Assembly (NCBI RefSeq): GCF_000430845.1
Contig: NZ_AUMU01000008.1
Location: forward strand, 124,001-188,000
Reading direction: 5' to 3'
Length of the DNA: 64,000 bases
From: Chryseobacterium gregarium DSM 19109
GTDB taxonomy: Bacteria > Bacteroidota > Bacteroidia > Flavobacteriales > Weeksellaceae
In this document: positions 53,477 to 62,717 of the stretch, piece after piece
Numbering within the stretch: position 1 is the stretch's first letter
How the letters are laid out: each line of letters opens with the position of its first letter
Notes under the pieces: model-generated
What the model was told of the DNA's origin: nothing
What the model saw: only the letters and a program-made list of their open reading frames with translations
Databases searched by the model: none
Program-made: the position numbers and the translations under genes

Positions 53477-54487
53477 ATGAAAGCGAACAAACTGATTTAT
53501 CTGCATATTTTCTTCTGGGGTATTTATATCATAGGCTCGGTTCTTATTCCCTATTTTATATTTCATACGGAAAGAATTATTTTTAATATTACTTTCCTTC
53601 TTACAAGTTTTATCTGCTTTTATATAAACTATTTTCTGGTAGCGCCTAATTTTTTTGATGCAGGAAGATGGTATAAATCTGTGATTGCATTTTTGTTGAG
53701 TGTTTCGTGTTTTGTATTTGTCCGGTATTCTGTAGAAGAAATCTTATTGCCTGCTATGGTAGGATTGAGAAATTATAAGGAAGGAACCAATTTCGGATAT
53801 TACTTTTTCGATAATATTTTCTACAGCAGTACTACTATTTTTATCAGTACTACCTTTTGGTTTTTTAAATATTTTGTTGATATTGAAAAAGAGAAAGCAG
53901 AATTAATCGAGGCCAGAAAAACAGCGGAATTACAGGCTTTAAAAACCCAGATCAATCCGCATTTTATTTTTAATTCTTTAAATAATATCTATTCTCTGGT
54001 GTATCAAAATTCAGAAAAAGCTTTGCCCGCACTTGGAGAACTGAGCCAATTGTTGAGATACAGTACAAAAGATCTAGGTGAAAATACGATCACTTTAGAT
54101 AAAGAAATTGGATATATTGACAGTTTAACCGCCTTGGAAAAATTAAGAATTAAAAAACCTGAATTATTGACTATCAAAAAAAATATTAATTATCCTAAAC
54201 TTGATATTTCTCCGATGATTTTAGTGCCATTCGTAGAAAATGCTTTCAAGCACGGGGATTTCAGAGACAAAGGATTTGTACTGGAGATTTCGGATGAACA
54301 TAGGATTCTTCATTTTTATCTTTTGAATTTTAAAAAAGAAAAGGTGAAAGATTCTGGATCGGGTATCGGAATCGGCAACGTGAAAAAAAGGCTGGAAATT
54401 CTATATCCGAAAAAACATGAATTTAATATCAGTGAATCTGAAACAGAATTTATCGTAGATTTAAAAATTGATTTGCGGAATGAATAA
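53477..54487 (+). CDS. LytS-type sensor histidine kinase
   Basis: A 336-residue membrane kinase. Four hydrophobic helices fill residues 8-130, followed by a coiled coil and the HisKA_3-like dimerisation segment with LKTQINPHFIFNSLNNIYSLV, where His162 is the phospho-acceptor. The ATPase domain has PMILVPFVENAFKHGDF and GSGIGIGNVKKRLEILY. The signal is not evident, as no periplasmic sensor domain is present. It overlaps the regulator gene by 8 bases. Confidence 0.92.
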   Translation: MKANKLIYLHIFFWGIYIIGSVLIPYFIFHTERIIFNITFLLTSFICFYINYFLVAPNFFDAGRWYKSVIAFLLSVSCFVFVRYSVEEILLPAMVGLRNYKEGTNFGYYFFDNIFYSSTTIFISTTFWFFKYFVDIEKEKAELIEARKTAELQALKTQINPHFIFNSLNNIYSLVYQNSEKALPALGELSQLLRYSTKDLGENTITLDKEIGYIDSLTALEKLRIKKPELLTIKKNINYPKLDISPMILVPFVENAFKHGDFRDKGFVLEISDEHRILHFYLLNFKKEKVKDSGSGIGIGNVKKRLEILYPKKHEFNISESETEFIVDLKIDLRNE

Positions 54488-55166
54488 AATTAAATGTATT
54501 GTTGTAGATGATGAACCCTTAGCGGTTTCGCTTTTGGAAAGTTATGTACAGAAAATTCCTTTTTTTGAATTGGCTTTTTCTTCTGAAAATCCTATTGAAG
54601 CTTTAGACTTTATTCAGAATAATGAAGCTGATCTGGTTTTTCTCGATATTCAGATGCCGGAATTGACCGGGATTAATTTTATGAAAATTGTTGGAGATAA
54701 TCTGAAATATATTTTAACCACAGCCTACTCTGAATATGCTCTGGAAGGCTACGAACATAATATCGTCGATTATCTTTTAAAGCCGGTTTCTTTTGAACGT
54801 TTTTACAGAAGTGCTTTGAAAGCGCAGGAACGTTTTGTTTTTAATGAAGAAAAAGCAGCATCTCATTTCTTCGTGAAATCTTCAGGACAGCAGCACCGGA
54901 TCAATTTTAAGGATATTCTTTATATTGAAAGCATCAAAGATTATGTGAATATTAAAACAGCCAATCAGGAGTATATTGTTTTAGATACTTTAAAATCTCT
55001 TGAACAGCAACTTTCTGAATTATCCTTTGCCCGTATTCATAAATCATTTATCATTAATTTAGATCATATTAAAAGCATTGCCGCGAAAAAGATACTATTG
55101 CTGTCCGATCATGAGATCCCGATAGGAGACAGCTACAGAACAAATTTTTTAAGCAAATTCAAATAA
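54480..55166 (+). CDS. LytTR-type response regulator
   Basis: A 228-residue response regulator: receiver domain with acidic pair Asp10-Asp11, phospho-acceptor Asp56 (VFLDIQMPE) and Lys in LLKPVSFERF, followed by a LytTR DNA-binding domain (FKDILYIESIKDYVNI; FARIHKSFIINLDHI). It starts at MNKIKCIVVDDE, inside the kinase gene. It is the partner of the LytS-type kinase. Targets are unknown. Confidence 0.93.
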   Translation: MNKIKCIVVDDEPLAVSLLESYVQKIPFFELAFSSENPIEALDFIQNNEADLVFLDIQMPELTGINFMKIVGDNLKYILTTAYSEYALEGYEHNIVDYLLKPVSFERFYRSALKAQERFVFNEEKAASHFFVKSSGQQHRINFKDILYIESIKDYVNIKTANQEYIVLDTLKSLEQQLSELSFARIHKSFIINLDHIKSIAAKKILLLSDHEIPIGDSYRTNFLSKFK

Positions 55167-55195
55167 AAAAAGCAACTTCTATTGAAGTTGCTTTT
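55165..55195. terminator. bidirectional terminator
   Basis: Stem aaaaagcaacttc/gaagttgcttttt, 4-base loop, between the convergent response regulator and aconitase genes. Confidence 0.85.
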
Positions 55196-55217
55196 TCGTG
55201 ATATAATTAATCTGAAA

Positions 55218-57485
55218 TTAATTTTCCTGTCTCTTGATTAGGTTAAGAGCGGAACCTGCCTTAAACCAGTCAATCTGCTGATCATTATAGGTGTGATTTG
55301 CCGTAATAACATCTTTTGTTCCGTCTGCATGAACAAACTCTAAAGAAAGTTGTTTTCCCGGAGCGAACTGATCCAAATCTAAGAAGTTCACTGTGTCATC
55401 TTCCTGGATTTTATCATAGTCGGCTTCATTGGCAAATGTCAATCCCAGCATCCCTTGTTTTTTAAGGTTGGTTTCGTGGATTCTTGCGAATGATTTTACC
55501 AGTACGGCTTTTACACCAAGATGTCTCGGTTCCATAGCTGCGTGCTCTCTTGAAGAACCTTCACCGTAGTTTTGGTCTCCGACAACAATCGTAGGTATTC
55601 CTGCAGCTTTGTATGCTCTCTGTACAGCAGGGACCTCACCATATTCACCCGTTAATTCATTTTTAACGTGGTTGGTTTCCATGTTGTAAGCATTTACAGC
55701 TCCGATTAACATGTTGTTTGAAATGTTGTCTAAGTGACCTCTGTATTTCAACCATGGTCCTGCCATAGAAATGTGGTCGGTTGTACATTTTCCGAAAGCT
55801 TTGATCAATACCTTAGCCCCTTGAATGTTTTTACCGTCCCATGCAGGGAATTCTTCCAACAACTGAAGTCTGTCTGAAGTCGGGCTTACTTTAACCTCCA
55901 CTGCAGAGCCGTCCGCAGAGGGTGCCTGATAGCCCGCATCTTCAACAGCAAATCCTCTGGCCGGTAATTCTGAACCTTTAGGCTCGTCAAGTCTGATCTG
56001 TTCACCGTTTTCAGCTGTTAAGGTATCGGTGATCGGATTGAAATCCAGTCTTCCTGAGATGGCAACAGCGGCTACCATTTCCGGAGACGCTACAAAAGCG
56101 TGGGTATTCGGGTTTCCGTCTGCTCTTTTCGCAAAGTTTCTGTTGAAAGAGTGGATGATTGAGTTTTTCTCTCCTTTTTCAGAACCTTCTCTGTCCCACT
56201 GCCCGATACAAGGTCCGCAGGCATTGGTGAAGATTCTTGCGTTTTCAAATTTTCTGAAAGAGTCCAGGAACCCGTCTCTTTCAGCAGTATATTTTACCTG
56301 TTCTGAACCTGGATTAATCCCCAGGATCGCTTTAGGTTTTACTCCTTTTGCTACGGCATCTTCTACGATGGAAGCTGCTCTTGATAAATCTTCGTAAGAA
56401 GAGTTGGTACAAGACCCGATCAAAGCCCATTCGACTTCTAACGGCCATCCGTTAGCTTCCGCTTTAGCTCTGAATTCAGAAACAGGCGTTGCCAAATCCG
56501 GCGTGAAAGGTCCGTTTAAGTGAGGCGCCAGTTCAGAAAGATTGATTTCGATTAACTGGTCGAAATATTGTTCAGGATTAGCATATACTTCAGCATCACC
56601 TGTTAAATGTTCGGCGATTTTATCAGCTGCGTCCACTACATCCTGTCTTCCCGTAGCCGCCAGGTATCTTCTCATGGAATCATCATATCCGAAAGTGGAA
56701 GTCGTAGCCCCGATCTCGGCACCCATGTTACAGATGGTTCCTTTACCGGTTGCGGAAAGGGATTCTGCCCCTTCTCCGAAATATTCTACGATGCATCCGG
56801 TTCCTCCTTTTACGGTAAGAATCCCTGCTACTTTAAGGATAACGTCTTTTGCAGAAGTCCATCCTGACATTTTACCGGTTAATTTCACACCGATCAGCTT
56901 GGGCATTTTAAGCTCCCATGCCATTCCTGCCATCACGTCTACTGCATCAGCACCTCCTACACCAATCGCTACCATCCCTAAACCTCCTGCATTAACCGTG
57001 TGAGAGTCGGTACCGATCATCATCCCTCCAGGGAAAGCATAGTTTTCCAATACTACCTGGTGAATGATCCCGGCACCCGGCTTCCAGAAGCCGATTCCGT
57101 ATTTATCACAAACGGAACTGAGGAAATTGAAAACCTCAGAGTTTTTATTGATCCCTTCCTGTAAATCTGATTCTGCACCTACTCTTGCCTGGATCAGGTG
57201 ATCTGCGTGAGCTGTTGAAGGAACGGCTACTTTAGCTTTCCCGGCCTGCATGAACTGCAAGAGTGCCATTTGTGCAGTGGCGTCCTGCATGGCCACTCTG
57301 TCCGGTGCGAAGTCTACATAAGAATTTCCTCTTTCATGTGCTTTCGTAGCATTTCCTTCCCAAAGGTGAGTGTATAATATTTTTTCTGATAATGTAAGAG
57401 GTTTGCCCACGATCTGTCTTGCTGCTGCAATCCTTTCAGGGTAACGCTCGTACACTTTTTTGATCATATCGATATCAAATGTCAT
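55218..57485 (-). CDS. aconitate hydratase
   Basis: A 755-residue TCA-cycle enzyme isomerising citrate to isocitrate via a 4Fe-4S cluster. Cluster ligands are the Cys in [17 protein letters not shown] (about residue 360) and the pair in [11 protein letters not shown] (about 425). Other signatures are [30 protein letters not shown] (residues 155-184) and [19 protein letters not shown] in the swivel domain. Length fits the mitochondrial-type aconitase (ACO2-like). Monocistronic. Confidence 0.95.
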   Translation of the reverse strand: MTFDIDMIKKVYERYPERIAAARQIVGKPLTLSEKILYTHLWEGNATKAHERGNSYVDFAPDRVAMQDATAQMALLQFMQAGKAKVAVPSTAHADHLIQARVGAESDLQEGINKNSEVFNFLSSVCDKYGIGFWKPGAGIIHQVVLENYAFPGGMMIGTDSHTVNAGGLGMVAIGVGGADAVDVMAGMAWELKMPKLIGVKLTGKMSGWTSAKDVILKVAGILTVKGGTGCIVEYFGEGAESLSATGKGTICNMGAEIGATTSTFGYDDSMRRYLAATGRQDVVDAADKIAEHLTGDAEVYANPEQYFDQLIEINLSELAPHLNGPFTPDLATPVSEFRAKAEANGWPLEVEWALIGSCTNSSYEDLSRAASIVEDAVAKGVKPKAILGINPGSEQVKYTAERDGFLDSFRKFENARIFTNACGPCIGQWDREGSEKGEKNSIIHSFNRNFAKRADGNPNTHAFVASPEMVAAVAISGRLDFNPITDTLTAENGEQIRLDEPKGSELPARGFAVEDAGYQAPSADGSAVEVKVSPTSDRLQLLEEFPAWDGKNIQGAKVLIKAFGKCTTDHISMAGPWLKYRGHLDNISNNMLIGAVNAYNMETNHVKNELTGEYGEVPAVQRAYKAAGIPTIVVGDQNYGEGSSREHAAMEPRHLGVKAVLVKSFARIHETNLKKQGMLGLTFANEADYDKIQEDDTVNFLDLDQFAPGKQLSLEFVHADGTKDVITANHTYNDQQIDWFKAGSALNLIKRQEN

Positions 57486-57529
57486 ATCTCAAAAACGTTT
57501 TAAAGTTATCAAACAATTAAAAATGTTCC

Positions 57530-57537
57530 CAAATTTA
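57530..57537 (-). promoter_or_regulatory. promoter -7 element of aconitase
   Basis: TAAATTTG on the minus strand, 45 bases upstream of the start codon. No -33 TTTG found. Confidence 0.45.
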
Positions 57538-57615
57538 CGAATTTTTAATATTTTATATGAGTTAAATTATTTAGATTCTTTATAAATATGTGTTTTATAA
57601 TTTCTATTTTGGATG

Positions 57616-57623
57616 TATTTTTG
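57616..57623 (+). promoter_or_regulatory. promoter -7 element of the WG-repeat gene
   Basis: TATTTTTG, 8 bases before an ATG at 57631 and 17 before the ATG at 57640. A start at 57631 would be leaderless. Confidence 0.45.
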
Positions 57624-57630
57624 CAGCCAA

Positions 57631-58410
57631 ATGACGAATATGAAAAAAGCAGTTCAGTTGGTAGGGATATTTGTTTCCGTTTTTATTTTTTCTCAGGCCG
57701 GGTCAGTAAAAACACTGCCGATTAAGAATCCATTGAAAACGGCTATTGTCAATGCATCTGCCCGGAATACAAAGAGCATTGGCTTTCCCGTTATTAATAA
57801 AGATCTGCCCGCTTTGATCCCTAAAAAGAAAAACGGGAATTTCGGCTATGTCAATCAGAAAGGCAAATTTGTCATCCAGCCTGAATATCACATTGCTGTA
57901 TTTTTTTATGAAGACTGTAATCTCCTCAATTCTCCCAATGAAAAAATAAGAAAATTCGGAACTTCAGCTTATGCTACCGTAGAAAAGAATCAGATATCGT
58001 ACAGAATAGATCAGGCGGGGAAAAGAGTGTATCAGTTTAAACAGGCGGATTTGGGTAAATGTTTTCATAAGGAATACATTCAGCAGCTTTTTCAGGCGTA
58101 TGTTCTCAATGGCTTCTATGGCATCATAGAAAAATCTACATTCAGGAACGCTGAGGATTACAGACAGTTCCAGATTTATCCGCAGTATGAGTACCTGTAT
58201 ATCCTGGAAGGGGATGATGTTGCCAATCCCATGATTATTGCTTCTAAAAATAATATGTTCGGAGTGATTGATGTCAATAACAAAATAATTATACCTTTTG
58301 AATATGAGGATATTAAGCGCAACTTCAGCTGGAAACTGGGAAAGATGTTTGATGTTTCAAAAGACGGGAAAAATTACTATTATGTAGATGACCATGATAA
58401 AACCTATTAG
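57631..58410 (+). CDS. WG-repeat exported protein
   Basis: A 259-residue protein (256 if it starts at the second ATG, 57640). The signal peptide MKKAVQLVGIFVSVFIFSQAG is near the N-terminus. Two WG-type repeats are visible: NGNFGYVNQKGKFVIQPEY and NMFGVIDVNNKIIIPFEYE. Such repeats form small beta units for binding in periplasmic or surface proteins. Function is unknown. The start choice depends on the promoter, whose mRNA would begin about 57630. Confidence 0.8.
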   Translation: MTNMKKAVQLVGIFVSVFIFSQAGSVKTLPIKNPLKTAIVNASARNTKSIGFPVINKDLPALIPKKKNGNFGYVNQKGKFVIQPEYHIAVFFYEDCNLLNSPNEKIRKFGTSAYATVEKNQISYRIDQAGKRVYQFKQADLGKCFHKEYIQQLFQAYVLNGFYGIIEKSTFRNAEDYRQFQIYPQYEYLYILEGDDVANPMIIASKNNMFGVIDVNNKIIIPFEYEDIKRNFSWKLGKMFDVSKDGKNYYYVDDHDKTY

Positions 58411-58525
58411 GTCTCAGCCATATTTCCATAATAAATAAAGACTAAATTTTTGTGAATAATGATTTAACAAATTATTCTGAGCCTGAACTTAAGGACTTAA
58501 ATAGCTCTATCTCATAAAAATTTTG

Positions 58526-58533
58526 TAATTTCG
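58526..58533 (+). promoter_or_regulatory. promoter -7 element for the second TPP riboswitch
   Basis: TAATTTCG, 7 bases before the aptamer. The same TTCG ending as in the thiamin operon promoter (TAACTTCG). Confidence 0.5.
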
Positions 58534-58539
58534 CGGCTG

Positions 58540-58615
58540 AAATAAAGGGGTGCTGTAATAAGCTGAGATTAAACCCAATGAACCTGGAACGGGTAATGCC
58601 GTTTAGGGAAACATT
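58540..58615 (+). promoter_or_regulatory. TPP riboswitch upstream of TonB receptor
   Basis: THI-box elements are present: AAAGGGGTGCTG, GCTGAGATTAAACCC, AATGAACCTGGAACGGGTAATGCC and GTTTAGGGAAAC in order. It is the second TPP aptamer in the window. The leader runs on another 100 bases to the ATG at 58717 and includes a 9-base stem (58635-58643/58662-58670). Confidence 0.93.
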
Positions 58616-58716
58616 AATATAATTGGTAAATGACAATTGATAATCAATTATAATTTATCGCTTATCAATTATAAATAATCCGCCCCTTTTATTCATTAAA
58701 TTTTAAAATTTATAGA

Positions 58717-60822
58717 ATGAAAGGATTATTTTTTTTAGGGCTTACTGTGGGCTCATTCGCTTTTGTACAGGCGCAGAGTTCCGATTCTCTTAAAATAAAG
58801 GAAATTGAAGCCGTTAATTTTACCAGAAGACTTCCTGTTGCCAAAGAAATCATCAATGTTGCCAAAGATCTCGACAGCCGTAATTTAGGCCAGGACTTGC
58901 CGATTCTCCTTAAAAATCAAACTTCCGTTATATCTACTTCCGATGCCGGAAATGGAGTCGGTTATACAGGATTCAGGATCCGTGGGGTTTCAGGAAGCGG
59001 GATTAACGTCATGATGAACGGTGTTCCTTACAATGATTCAGAAAGCCAGGGGACTTTCTTTGTGAATGTTCCTGATCTTACGAGTTCTGCGTCACAGATT
59101 GTAATTCAGAGGGGAGTAGGAACTTCCAATAACGGGGTTTCTGCATTTGGTGCCAGCATCAATGTCATTTCAAAAGACCCGGAGGAAAAATTTTACCTTA
59201 AGACGGATGACAGCTACGGGTCATTCAATACCTATAAGTATTCTGCAGAAATAGGTTCCGGAAAATTCTGGGGCAACAGATTGTCTGTGATGGGAAGGTA
59301 TACCCATATCAGTTCTGACGGATACATCGACAGGGCTTTTTCAAAATTACATTCCTATAATTTTACAGCTTTATATGAAGAAGGAAATACCAGGGTCCGC
59401 CTGATGGCTTTCGGGGGAAAGGAAAAGACATACCAGGCCTGGAACGGCATCGATAGAAAAACCTGGGAAACTGATCCGAAATTTAATTATTCCGGTGCAA
59501 TTTACGATGCCAGCTGGGAAAATATTGTCAGTTTTTACGATAATGAAACGGACAACTACCGACAAAACCATTACCAGCTGTTTTGGGAACAGAAATTCAA
59601 TGACCGCTGGAACTTAGAAACGACTGTACATTATACAAAAGGAAAAGGATATTACGAAAATTATAAGCAGGGTGATCCTTTTGTGAGATATAATCTGGCT
59701 GATATGGAAGGCGAGGAGTATTCGGATTTCATCAGGAAAAAATGGCTGAACAATGATTTTTACGGAATTGTTTCAACACTATACGGAAAACTTGGGATGG
59801 TAGATGTTAATTTCGGAGCGGTTGCCAATCAGTATTACGGACGGCATTTCGGAAATGTAAGCGGGGTTTTCTTACCGCAGATTGATGAGCATGAATATTA
59901 CAGAAACCGTTCTGTAAAAAATGAAGTGGCCGGTTTTGCCAAGGCTTTATTAAAGGTTGACCGTTTTGAGTTCTTCGGAGATTTACAGTTGAGAAATATC
60001 GATTACGACACCAGAATTATACAGTCCGGAGACGGCGAAGGGGCTGATCTGAATAAAAACTGGCTGTTCTTCAATCCAAAAGCCGGAATCAATTACAGGA
60101 TCCCGAAAGGAAAGGTTTTCATTTCTTATGCCCATGCACAGCGCGAGCCCAACAGGGATGATTTGCTGGCTGACAATACCGTAAAAGCAGAAAAACTCCA
60201 TGATTTTGAGGCCGGTTTTGAAAGGCAGTTCGGTATGGTTTCGTTTACGGCTAACCTTTACTACATGTATTACGTTAATCAGCTGGTGCTGAATGGCGAG
60301 CTGAACAATGTCGGTGCTTTCATCAGGACCAATTCAGGGAAAAGCTACAGAAGCGGAATCGAACTGGGCGCTCTTGCTAAGCTTTCCAAACAATGGGAGC
60401 TGACCGGAAATGTAAGTTTCAGTAACAACAGGAACATGGACTTTAAAACGGAAAATGAAAAAGGGATAAAAGATCTCGGCAACACGCAGATTTCATTCTC
60501 GCCGGATGTAATTGCGAATTTAGGCTTAAAATTCAATCCGAATCAAAATTTCCAGTTTGCCCTGATCAATCAATATGTCGGAAAGCAGTACCTGGACAAT
60601 TCAGAAGATCAGAATCTTCAGCTGAAAGATTATCTTTTAATGGATTTTAACGCGCAGTATCAGTTTAAAATTAAGAATAATGATATTGCTCTGAAATTGT
60701 TGGTTAACAACCTTTTCAACAGAAAGTATGTCAATAACGGAGCCGTTTATGACGGAACTCCCTACTATTTTTCTCAGGCGGGAACAAATTTTATGTTCGG
60801 GATCAGCTGGAAAATCCAGTAA
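58717..60822 (+). CDS. TonB-dependent receptor, probable thiamin uptake
   Basis: A 701-residue outer-membrane receptor: signal peptide to about residue 19, a plug domain with GYTGFRIRGVSGSGINVMMNGVPYNDSESQGTF (about 86-118) and IVIQRGVG, then a 22-strand-type barrel ending in a terminal aromatic pattern (NFMFGISWKIQ). The TPP riboswitch before it is the best functional clue, since Bacteroidota use such receptors to take up thiamin or its precursors. No cytoplasmic thiamin permease gene is adjacent. A terminator follows. Confidence 0.88.
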   Translation: MKGLFFLGLTVGSFAFVQAQSSDSLKIKEIEAVNFTRRLPVAKEIINVAKDLDSRNLGQDLPILLKNQTSVISTSDAGNGVGYTGFRIRGVSGSGINVMMNGVPYNDSESQGTFFVNVPDLTSSASQIVIQRGVGTSNNGVSAFGASINVISKDPEEKFYLKTDDSYGSFNTYKYSAEIGSGKFWGNRLSVMGRYTHISSDGYIDRAFSKLHSYNFTALYEEGNTRVRLMAFGGKEKTYQAWNGIDRKTWETDPKFNYSGAIYDASWENIVSFYDNETDNYRQNHYQLFWEQKFNDRWNLETTVHYTKGKGYYENYKQGDPFVRYNLADMEGEEYSDFIRKKWLNNDFYGIVSTLYGKLGMVDVNFGAVANQYYGRHFGNVSGVFLPQIDEHEYYRNRSVKNEVAGFAKALLKVDRFEFFGDLQLRNIDYDTRIIQSGDGEGADLNKNWLFFNPKAGINYRIPKGKVFISYAHAQREPNRDDLLADNTVKAEKLHDFEAGFERQFGMVSFTANLYYMYYVNQLVLNGELNNVGAFIRTNSGKSYRSGIELGALAKLSKQWELTGNVSFSNNRNMDFKTENEKGIKDLGNTQISFSPDVIANLGLKFNPNQNFQFALINQYVGKQYLDNSEDQNLQLKDYLLMDFNAQYQFKIKNNDIALKLLVNNLFNRKYVNNGAVYDGTPYYFSQAGTNFMFGISWKIQ

Positions 60823-60870
60823 TCAGTTAGGCTATATTTAAATCATTATAGTAAAAGTAAAGTTAGATTG

Positions 60871-60893
60871 AGGCTGCTCCGGCAGCCTTTTTT
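60871..60893 (+). terminator. terminator of the TPP-controlled receptor gene
   Basis: Stem aggctgc/gcagcct, 4-base loop, T run. Confidence 0.82.
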
Positions 60894-60996
60894 ATGGGGA
60901 TATGCTGCAGTCTGTCTATGTAAATCAATGAAAATTAAAACCGTTTTAAGTCTTGTTCATAAAAAACAAATCTTCCGAAAAGTCATCAAAAAATCA

Positions 60997-61004
60997 TAAA
61001 TTTG
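60997..61004 (+). promoter_or_regulatory. promoter -7 element of the HU-like gene
   Basis: TAAATTTG, 7 bases before the ATG at 61012, again leaving almost no leader. Confidence 0.5.
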
Positions 61005-61011
61005 CGTCCAG

Positions 61012-61767
61012 ATGAATACCTCAGCTTACATTTTAGAATATTTAAAACAGTTTGGGACGGTTACCGTTCCCTGTTTTGGCATTTTTTCTCTTGAAAATTC
61101 CAAAGCCATTATCAATTCCGAAAATGGGAGTATTCTTCCTCCGGCAAGCACCATTGCTTACAAACCGGATTATGAAGTGAAATCTGATGATCTCGCAGCC
61201 TTTATCGGAGGCCAGAAACAGATGACCGTAGAAGCATCTGCAACAGATCTCCAGATCCAGACTGATTTTTGGAAAAAGAAACTCCAGGCAGAGCAGACTT
61301 TGGATCTCCAAGGATTGGGGACTATATTTATGGAAGACGGTAAAACTCATTTCAAAGGCAACAGGCTGCAGTCTGACCATCCTGATTTCTATGGGCTTGA
61401 AGAAATCAAAATATCGGATATTAACGATAAAGACGTGAAACCTGGGGTTCCTGTAAAGGCTAAAAAAGATTACCGCTTCAATAGATCAATCCTTTGGGCT
61501 TTTCTGATTATTATTCCGGTTACAGCGATCCTGTATGTGGCTTATACCCGGCAGGAGCTTCTTTTCGGGAAAAAATCTTTTGATACAACACGTATTCCTG
61601 TACAGACAAAAAACCATATAACAGAAAAAGATACGGTAAAAGTACGGGTACACACTCCGGCAGTTACAGATTCTCTGAAAAAGGATTCACTACAGAAAGC
61701 AGTAAAGCCTGCCGTAGAAAAAGCCGGCAGAATTCCGGCCACCCAAAACAACACTAAGAAAAAATGA
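61012..61767 (+). CDS. HU/CCDC81-like membrane protein
   Basis: A 251-residue protein. The N-terminal part (residues 1-75) looks like the prokaryotic HU-CCDC81 domain (YILEYLKQFGTVTVPCFGIF), a DNA-binding-type HU relative. A second such unit may span 80-130 (FWKKKLQAEQTLDLQGLGTIF). One membrane helix lies at about 165-184 (ILWAFLIIIPVTAILYVAYT), then a Lys/Thr/Pro/Val-rich tail. Flavobacterial members are linked to chromosome-envelope contact or peptidoglycan (SPOR) proteins; its role is unproven. It overlaps the thioesterase by 4 bases. Confidence 0.75.
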   Translation: MNTSAYILEYLKQFGTVTVPCFGIFSLENSKAIINSENGSILPPASTIAYKPDYEVKSDDLAAFIGGQKQMTVEASATDLQIQTDFWKKKLQAEQTLDLQGLGTIFMEDGKTHFKGNRLQSDHPDFYGLEEIKISDINDKDVKPGVPVKAKKDYRFNRSILWAFLIIIPVTAILYVAYTRQELLFGKKSFDTTRIPVQTKNHITEKDTVKVRVHTPAVTDSLKKDSLQKAVKPAVEKAGRIPATQNNTKKK

Positions 61768-62285
61768 CAAAAATAAAGAAAGCGTCAGAATCCCTGACCA
61801 TCATGACGAATATTGTGCTTCCCAATGATACCAACCAGCTGAGAAACCTTTTCGGAGGCGAATTGCTGGCAAGAATGGACCGATGCGCATCTATTTCCGC
61901 TACGAGACACTGTGAGAGAAGGGTAGTCACTGCATCCGTCAACCATGTTTCATTTGATCATCCGATCCCGGAAGGCGGAATTGTGGTGATGGAATCTAAA
62001 GTTTCCCGCGCCTTTTCAACTTCCATGGAAATTTATGTAGACGTCTGGCTGGATGACCCGATCAATCATAAAAAAATTCAGACCAATAAAGGGATTTATA
62101 CTTTTGTGGCAGTAGACGAATTCAACAGGCCTATCCCGATTCCTGATATGAAGCCTGAAACGGAAGTGGAAAAAGAAAGATTTGCCGCCGCTTTAAGAAG
62201 GAAAGAATTGTCACTGATTCTCTCCGGAAGAATGAAGCCGCTGGAATCTGTGGAATTAAAGAAGCTTTTCCAGGAACCTAAATAA
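61764..62285 (+). CDS. acyl-CoA thioesterase (hotdog fold)
   Basis: A 173-residue YciA/ACOT-like thioesterase: SLTIMTNIVLPNDTNQLRNLFGGELLARMD at the N-terminus, with the catalytic Asn/Asp region and VTASVNHVSFDHPIPEGGIVVMESKV after it. It splits acyl-CoA. The exact acyl length is unknown. The 4-base overlap with the HU-like gene shows coupled translation; the 3' end overlaps the convergent DUF1648 gene by 8 bases. Confidence 0.9.
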   Translation: MTKIKKASESLTIMTNIVLPNDTNQLRNLFGGELLARMDRCASISATRHCERRVVTASVNHVSFDHPIPEGGIVVMESKVSRAFSTSMEIYVDVWLDDPINHKKIQTNKGIYTFVAVDEFNRPIPIPDMKPETEVEKERFAAALRRKELSLILSGRMKPLESVELKKLFQEPK

Positions 62286-62634
62286 TCTCTTTTAAAGAGA
62301 GACCACATAAAAGTAATGTGACCGCTAAAGATAAGACCGACAGAAATATTTGTCGGTTTTTTATTGCCGTCTCTGCTGAAGGTTCCAGGTGATTATTGTT
62401 TTTTTTAAAAATTTTCTGGGGATAGAATAATGGAAGTCCGGTTAAAATTAAAATAACTGCATTGATTCCTGCTTCAAGCCACAGAAACATTTTACTTCCA
62501 AATCCGTCCGGACCTTCAGAAGAATAATGAATCGGAATAATTTCCGGAACTGATGCGAATTTAATTCCTAAAAAGACAGCATAAGCCAATAATAATATGA
62601 CCGACAGACTGAAAATAAATGTATACAATTTCAT
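62278..62634 (-). CDS. DUF1648-type small membrane protein
   Basis: A 118-residue protein with three hydrophobic helices (about 5-25, 52-72 and 97-115). The first loop has PEIIPIHYSSEGPDGFGSK, the signature of DUF1648 proteins, related to SdpI-type immunity or anti-sigma-linked membrane proteins. Function here is unknown. Its end overlaps the convergent thioesterase gene by 8 bases. Confidence 0.8.
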   Translation of the reverse strand: MKLYTFIFSLSVILLLAYAVFLGIKFASVPEIIPIHYSSEGPDGFGSKMFLWLEAGINAVILILTGLPLFYPQKIFKKNNNHLEPSAETAIKNRQIFLSVLSLAVTLLLCGLSLKEII

Positions 62635-62688
62635 ACAGTTACACTGAAAATTTTTATCATGGGAAAGCCGTTTCTAAATCTTTGCCCT

Positions 62689-62696
62689 TACCTTTG
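62689..62696 (+). promoter_or_regulatory. promoter -7 element of the dehydrogenase gene
   Basis: TACCTTTG, 21 bases before the ATG at 62718; leader about 15 bases. Confidence 0.5.
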
Positions 62697-62717
62697 CCTC
62701 AACAAATATAAAGAATA

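Noticed and set aside
53374..53586. 70-codon plus-strand frame before the LytS gene
   Set aside because: It spans the kinase promoter and overlaps its first codons out of frame, and has no family signal.
56542..57003. Plus-strand 153-codon frame in aconitase
   Set aside because: It is antisense to the cluster region of aconitase and has no RBS, promoter or family.
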